Assembly (NCBI GenBank): GCA_964560765.1
Contig: CAZLMG010000008.1
Location: forward strand, 1 to 64,000
Length of the DNA: 64,000 nucleotides
Origin: CAZLMG01 sp964560765
GTDB lineage: Bacteria; Bdellovibrionota_B; Oligoflexia; Oligoflexales; CAZLMG01
Direction of reading: 5' to 3'
Shown in pieces: positions 60,263-64,000 of this stretch. The notes beneath the pieces are model-generated. The model saw only the letters and a list, made by a program, of their open reading frames with translations. It was not told the origin of the DNA and made no database searches. The translations under genes and the position numbers were made by a program. Position 1 is the stretch's first letter. Every line of letters starts with the position of its first letter.

Positions 60263-61267
60263 ATGATGCCGACTATGCGTCTGTGCCGAACACAATTGCT
60301 TATGGGCAGGGCTTGCACTATTTTGGTTGTGGCCTGCATGCTTTCGGGCTGTGTTTCATGGTTTTCGCACAGCGCTGGATATGACAAGCGCCCCTACACC
60401 ATCCAATCTTTGCCTCTCTTTGATCAGAAGATGCACTCGACTTTGTCCCAGGAGAGCTGGAACGGCGACTGGATTTTCCGCAGGAAGCGGCTCGCGATGG
60501 TTGACGCGGAGTTGCGCCGTTCCAAGCCAGATCTATTGGTGATGCAGGAGGTGATGAGTCGCAGGGGGTCTTCATCGGAAGATGACATCGCCCTGTTGGC
60601 GGCAGGCGCGTTAGCTGGTTATGAGAGTGAGCGCGTGGAGGTGCGTGAATTTGACGACACTTTCGAGACAGAGAGTTTAGCCGTCATGATGGCGAGGCCG
60701 CTGGCAATCATGCCGATGGCCGAAGATGTGAAGCGCTATTGGACCGTAGGTAATGATGGGCACATGGCCGCATTTCTTATAGCGACTGACGACCAGCCGA
60801 TGGTGGTCATTGACGTGAAGATGCCGGCGGATTTAAGCAAGTCATTTGTCTGGTATACATTCATTCAAGAACGCGCCAAGGAGTTTTTGGAATCGGTAAA
60901 GCTCTGTCCTGAACGGATGATTTTGGCGGGGTATATCCCGGGTGATCAGAGCTCAGCCCGCTTTCAAGAGTTTTTGATGACGCTGCAGAGCAAGTCCACA
61001 ACGACTGGATTTTGTCAGGTGGCGAGTGATTGCTTCACATCTGCACCATCCAACGATCTGTTTACGGCAACAATTCCGGCCGATGTTCCTGCACACAATG
61101 ACAGAATTTTTGTGCATCAAGCCGCCTATGTTTTTTCGGCCGCTCGCACGATGGTTGTCGATGACCCAAATGTTCCATATGCGCGCAAGTTCGGTTTAAA
61201 GCGCCTTTGGCCGACGCAGAGATTTGGCTGGTCGGCGACAGTTCTGTTGCCTCGCTGTCCAAAGTGA
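60263..61267 (+). CDS. Lipoprotein with degenerate endonuclease/exonuclease/phosphatase (EEP) fold
   Basis: 334 aa. Signal with lipobox LSGC (Cys30 from the first ATG); a second ATG at 60302 gives a normal shorter n-region and may be the real start. The mature domain looks like the EEP superfamily: FRRKRLAMVDAELRRSKPDLLVMQEV with the metal-binding Glu, MILAGYIPGD where GDFN-type is expected, and AHNDRIFVH at the C-terminal position. Two of three catalytic motifs differ from consensus, so enzymatic activity is doubtful. Last gene of the panC chain, 6 bp after the acyl-CoA dehydrogenase. Confidence 0.72.
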   Translation: MMPTMRLCRTQLLMGRACTILVVACMLSGCVSWFSHSAGYDKRPYTIQSLPLFDQKMHSTLSQESWNGDWIFRRKRLAMVDAELRRSKPDLLVMQEVMSRRGSSSEDDIALLAAGALAGYESERVEVREFDDTFETESLAVMMARPLAIMPMAEDVKRYWTVGNDGHMAAFLIATDDQPMVVIDVKMPADLSKSFVWYTFIQERAKEFLESVKLCPERMILAGYIPGDQSSARFQEFLMTLQSKSTTTGFCQVASDCFTSAPSNDLFTATIPADVPAHNDRIFVHQAAYVFSAARTMVVDDPNVPYARKFGLKRLWPTQRFGWSATVLLPRCPK

Positions 61268-61289
61268 ATTTTAAGAGGTTTAAATTCGG

Positions 61290-61856
61290 CTAGGGCACGG
61301 TAAATCCAATGCCGAGGCTGCTTTCGAAGCCGTTCAATTTTCGCGTTTTCGTGCCGCGCCATCGATCTATTTGCAGGGTCAAAAACAACGCAGGATTAAT
61401 GAGTATGTGGTACTGAGCAGTTAGCGCCAGGCCAATTTCTGCATCAAAATTGCTAAGCCGCTCTGCCGGAAGCTTATTGGATTTTGATGGTAACAAATAA
61501 AGCAACTTGCTGCCGATCAGTAGGTAGTGTGGATGGAATATTCTTAGGCTAAACAGAGTCTCTTGACCGATCGTCAGCAATGCTAATTCGGTCGAGTCAT
61601 TCAGTCGCGTTAAGCTCTTGAAGTTTCCTGTTACACCCATGTGCCAGCGCTCGTTGAGTGTGTAGCGATACCCAATAGCTATCGTTGAGTCCCCTGACGT
61701 ATATTCGGATTCCGTCTTACCGACGGCATGATTTCTTGTTGCCTTCAGCTGCAGGTAAGTTTCTCGCCAGGGATTGATGTCAATAACTTCCGTGGCCGTA
61801 GCCGTGCTCGAAACAAATGTAGCGATGAATAAGATTCGTTGTAGGATGAAACGCAT
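61290..61856 (-). CDS. Small outer-membrane beta-barrel-like protein
   Basis: 188 aa with signal peptide (MRFILQRILFIATFVSSTATA). The rest shows alternating hydrophobic/polar strands with aromatic ends (TIAIGYRYTLNERWHMGVTGNF, HYLLIGSKLLYLLP, IGLALTAQYHILINPALFLTLQ, SSLGIGFTVP), suggesting 8 strands. No Cys. No specific family. Convergent with the lipoprotein gene (60263-61267), 22 bp apart, and divergent from the O-antigen-ligase-like gene. Confidence 0.7.
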   Translation of the reverse strand: MRFILQRILFIATFVSSTATATEVIDINPWRETYLQLKATRNHAVGKTESEYTSGDSTIAIGYRYTLNERWHMGVTGNFKSLTRLNDSTELALLTIGQETLFSLRIFHPHYLLIGSKLLYLLPSKSNKLPAERLSNFDAEIGLALTAQYHILINPALFLTLQIDRWRGTKTRKLNGFESSLGIGFTVP

Positions 61857-61891
61857 TCAGTTCTTTTCCGCTGAGCAAAGATGAGGCTATT

Positions 61892-63235
61892 ATGGCAACG
61901 AACCGCTTCGCCGACAATTTCTTAATTCTCTGCTTCTGCGCTGCCCTTTTGCCTACCGCTGCAATTTACTTCAGCGCGGGCATTCTTTGCTTGTATCACC
62001 TATACAGGTGGCGCAGCCAACGTCAGGTAGATGGCGACCAGGCGCAGAGACCAAGTGCAGAGTGCGTGAGTCTGCGACGCGGGTACTACGCAGCCTGGCC
62101 GTTGGCTGCTGGCATGCTGCTGGCGGCACTGCTGAGTGCCTTCATGGTAGAGGGTCAAGATGTAGGTAGGCTGGTTAAATACAGCTATCATATTGCGGCT
62201 AAGTCCGTTGTGTGGCCTGCCGCATGGCTATTCATTCTATCCAGATCCTTTGCCTCTGGATTTCGCATCCAGCAACTAGCAGCGCCATACGCACTGTTCT
62301 CGGGGCTATACCTGCTTTATGCGCTGACGCAGCGCTACACAGGGGTCGATTGGGTGCATGGATTTACAGCCTACCTACCAGCTCATCGATTTGCTTATGA
62401 CGTCTATCGAGTCAGTGGGTTTATGGGGCATCCCCTTTCTCTGGCCTATAACACAGCAATCATGACCCTCACCCTATGGTTTTGCTTACGATTGCGCTGG
62501 ACCTCGGCCCCAAGCCGTGAGCGGCGACACTGGATTGCGGGTGTCCTGTTTACTCTTTCGATCCACGTGCTAACAGCATCTCGCTGGCCGAGCGCGATCT
62601 TGTTATTTAGCGTGATGGCGTTCGAGGGGATGCGCGCCATAAGATATTGGCGGTTCATTGGTATCGGGGCCGTGGTCCTGGCCTCGGCGATCTGGCTGGA
62701 AGGCTCAATGATTGGTCGGATGCAGGAGATTTTGCGTCCAGATGTGCCCATCGAGCAGCGCGAGGCGCGTTGGGTATTTTGGAAAATTCACTGGGAAATG
62801 TTTCAAGATGCGCCCATCACCGGAATTGGAGTCGGTCAGCAAAAGTCCCTGGTTATGGACTATTACGCACGTGGTGGATACACTGATATTGAGCGAAAGT
62901 ATTCCGCGCACAATATATACCTCCAGACTCTTGCAGACACCGGTATCGTAGGTTTTGTCGGGCTTGTCGGGCTTTATGCTGTTTTGATCTCCGTGGCGCT
63001 GCGGTTTCAAGGTATGTCGAGGCGAACGATGATGGTGCTTATTGGCGCCAGCGTTGGCTTTGGCCTCATGCAGGATACATTGCGCGATACTGAGTTTCTT
63101 TATGCTTTCTGGATGGCCATGCTGCTCTTGTTGGTAAGAGCGGCCTATGCAGGCCCCACGGAGCCCTCGGTAGGAAGCCATGGAAAACCGCCTCAAGATA
63201 ACGAACCCGGATCGAATCGACCGCATTTTGCGTAA
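61892..63235 (+). CDS. O-antigen ligase / Wzy-like membrane protein
   Basis: 447 aa with about 11 hydrophobic helices and the WaaL/Wzy_C signature: a large periplasmic loop before GIGVGQQKSLVMDYYARGGYTDIERKYSAHNIYLQTLADTGIVG (about 305-350), with SAHNIYLQTLAD matching the conserved H-N-x-x-L-x-x-L-x-E/D-x-G pattern. Such enzymes join O-antigen or other polysaccharide to lipid A core, or polymerise it; which applies here is unknown. GAGG 6 nt upstream of the ATG. Its 3' end overlaps the PilZ gene by 56 bp. Confidence 0.88.
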   Translation: MATNRFADNFLILCFCAALLPTAAIYFSAGILCLYHLYRWRSQRQVDGDQAQRPSAECVSLRRGYYAAWPLAAGMLLAALLSAFMVEGQDVGRLVKYSYHIAAKSVVWPAAWLFILSRSFASGFRIQQLAAPYALFSGLYLLYALTQRYTGVDWVHGFTAYLPAHRFAYDVYRVSGFMGHPLSLAYNTAIMTLTLWFCLRLRWTSAPSRERRHWIAGVLFTLSIHVLTASRWPSAILLFSVMAFEGMRAIRYWRFIGIGAVVLASAIWLEGSMIGRMQEILRPDVPIEQREARWVFWKIHWEMFQDAPITGIGVGQQKSLVMDYYARGGYTDIERKYSAHNIYLQTLADTGIVGFVGLVGLYAVLISVALRFQGMSRRTMMVLIGASVGFGLMQDTLRDTEFLYAFWMAMLLLLVRAAYAGPTEPSVGSHGKPPQDNEPGSNRPHFA

Positions 63236-63950
63236 GATTTGCGATGCGAGCATGCAAGTGGTCATGCGTCGCGCGGATCTTAAAGCGATTGCCGTCCGTG
63301 GACGGGCGGCAACCCTCCACGAAGAGCCCGGCAGCAATGGCATGCGAATCAGTAATATATCCGCGCAAGGCATGCAGCACCTTGTCACGGTCGACGATCT
63401 GCAGGTTGAATTTCGCGGAATGTCGACTCAAGTTGGCTTTGCGTCGAAAATCCTCGTGCGCGAGCAGAGCAGCGTCATCGTCGCTGTGCCGCAGTCGCTT
63501 GTCAGTTTAGAGCGGCGAAAAAGCTCGAGAGTTTTAAGTACAGGACGCTTGGCGCCTTTTGTGAAATTGGGGGTGTGGAAGCCGGCAGCAAGTGATTTAG
63601 CATCGCCACCGGTGTTCCCTCACTTTCAGGATCTAGCATCTCAGGTCCTCATAGCGGATATCAGCGAAGGTGGGCTTTGTTGCACCACGCGCTTTCCAGC
63701 TGTTGTGAACGCACTGACGCGTGGTGTGATCGATGATCATGCACTGTTGTATTTTCCCATGCGCACACCCCTGGAAGTTAGTTTGGAAGTACGTTGGGTA
63801 AAGAGGATCAAGGAGCGAGTCAAAGTCGAAGGCGCCGAGAGATTTGAACGGCATTATCGCTTTGGACTTCAGTTTGTGAAGATGTCGAGCGAAGCGCGCA
63901 TGCGAGTTCGACAGTTCATTCAACAGCTGACCGTAGCTGATGCGATCTAG
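63180..63950 (+). CDS. PilZ-domain c-di-GMP receptor (YcgR-like)
   Basis: 256 aa, cytoplasmic. N-terminal YcgR-type beta domain (about 15-115), then a PilZ domain: ERRKSSRV (RxxxR c-di-GMP motif, about 112-119) and IADISEGGLCC (D-x-S-x-x-G, about 160-170), both intact, so it should bind c-di-GMP. A long insert (about 120-155) separates the two motifs. Start ATG 63180 with AGGAAG upstream lies within the O-antigen-ligase-like gene, suggesting translational coupling and perhaps c-di-GMP control of polysaccharide export. Confidence 0.88.
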   Translation: MENRLKITNPDRIDRILRKICDASMQVVMRRADLKAIAVRGRAATLHEEPGSNGMRISNISAQGMQHLVTVDDLQVEFRGMSTQVGFASKILVREQSSVIVAVPQSLVSLERRKSSRVLSTGRLAPFVKLGVWKPAASDLASPPVFPHFQDLASQVLIADISEGGLCCTTRFPAVVNALTRGVIDDHALLYFPMRTPLEVSLEVRWVKRIKERVKVEGAERFERHYRFGLQFVKMSSEARMRVRQFIQQLTVADAI

Positions 63951-64000
63951 AGTCATTTGGTTTGAACGATGGTCGAGGTCTGTCATGCTTGTCTATTTGC

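Noticed and set aside
1..64000. tRNA, rRNA, CRISPR array, insertion sequence or prophage
   Set aside because: I looked for T-loop motifs, regular short repeats, transposase or integrase motifs and terminal inverted repeats on both strands and found none convincing. A covariance or HMM scan could still find something.

Overview
The window looks like chromosome from a free-living Gram-negative bacterium of about 50-55% GC. It has many lipoproteins with lipoboxes, Tat signals, beta-barrel proteins, a LexA/ImuA-ImuB-DnaE2 SOS cassette, RCC1-repeat and DUF1501-type exported proteins, and Suf-type Fe-S assembly. The combination fits the former 'deltaproteobacterial' lineages, and I would guess Bdellovibrionota/Oligoflexia. 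That placement is inference from gene content only. I saw no rRNA, tRNA, CRISPR array, insertion sequence or prophage.

1-6.5 kb: histone-deacetylase-like amidohydrolase, M48 membrane protease, a lipoprotein hydrolase, thymidine kinase, a small lipoprotein, an M23 peptidase with membrane segments at both ends, then a possible small RNA with its own promoter and terminator. 6.5-14.8 kb: a REC-GGDEF diguanylate cyclase, lexA, and the SOS mutagenesis operon imuA-imuB-dnaE2 behind a sigma-70-like promoter whose -10 lies in an 18-bp palindrome; then a trypsin-like lipoprotein. 15-19.8 kb: an Rrf2 regulator with a half-site array upstream, then sufC-sufD-sufS-sufU-nfu, tightly coupled, ending in a strong hairpin; sufB is absent from the cluster. 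19.8-24.9 kb: acetyl-CoA synthetase with a rhodanese, then an ECF-type sigma factor divergent from an NrsF-like anti-sigma factor and a Tat-exported ferritin-like lipoprotein. The last two share the promoter pattern TGTAAC-N16-CGTTAT.

25-41 kb is an accessory envelope/secretome region: a beta-helix lipoprotein, a pilin-like protein, a helical-repeat protein with an RGRP motif, two adjacent exported proteins sharing the motif RPIN-x-DG-x-IPGY, an RCC1/fibronectin lipoprotein, a four-gene operon (c-type heme protein, lipoprotein, Tat DUF1501-like protein, papain-like lipoprotein), an outer-membrane barrel protein and a carboxylesterase lipoprotein. From 40.6 kb: an FAD oxidoreductase whose ribosome binding site lies in a stable hairpin, coupled to folD; a CAP-domain protein; an acyl-CoA dehydrogenase; and two coiled-coil proteins of unknown role.

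47.9-64 kb is mostly housekeeping: hemE-sua5-lipB, a small zinc-binding-like protein, ctpA, a TPR lipoprotein, rodZ, a structured intergenic stretch ending in a terminator, the chain panC-plsB-rsgA-acyl-CoA dehydrogenase-lipoprotein, an outer-membrane protein, an O-antigen-ligase-like protein, and a PilZ protein. The PilZ protein and the GGDEF protein point to c-di-GMP signalling. Start codons were often moved from the longest possible start to one with a good Shine-Dalgarno; the reasons are given per gene.
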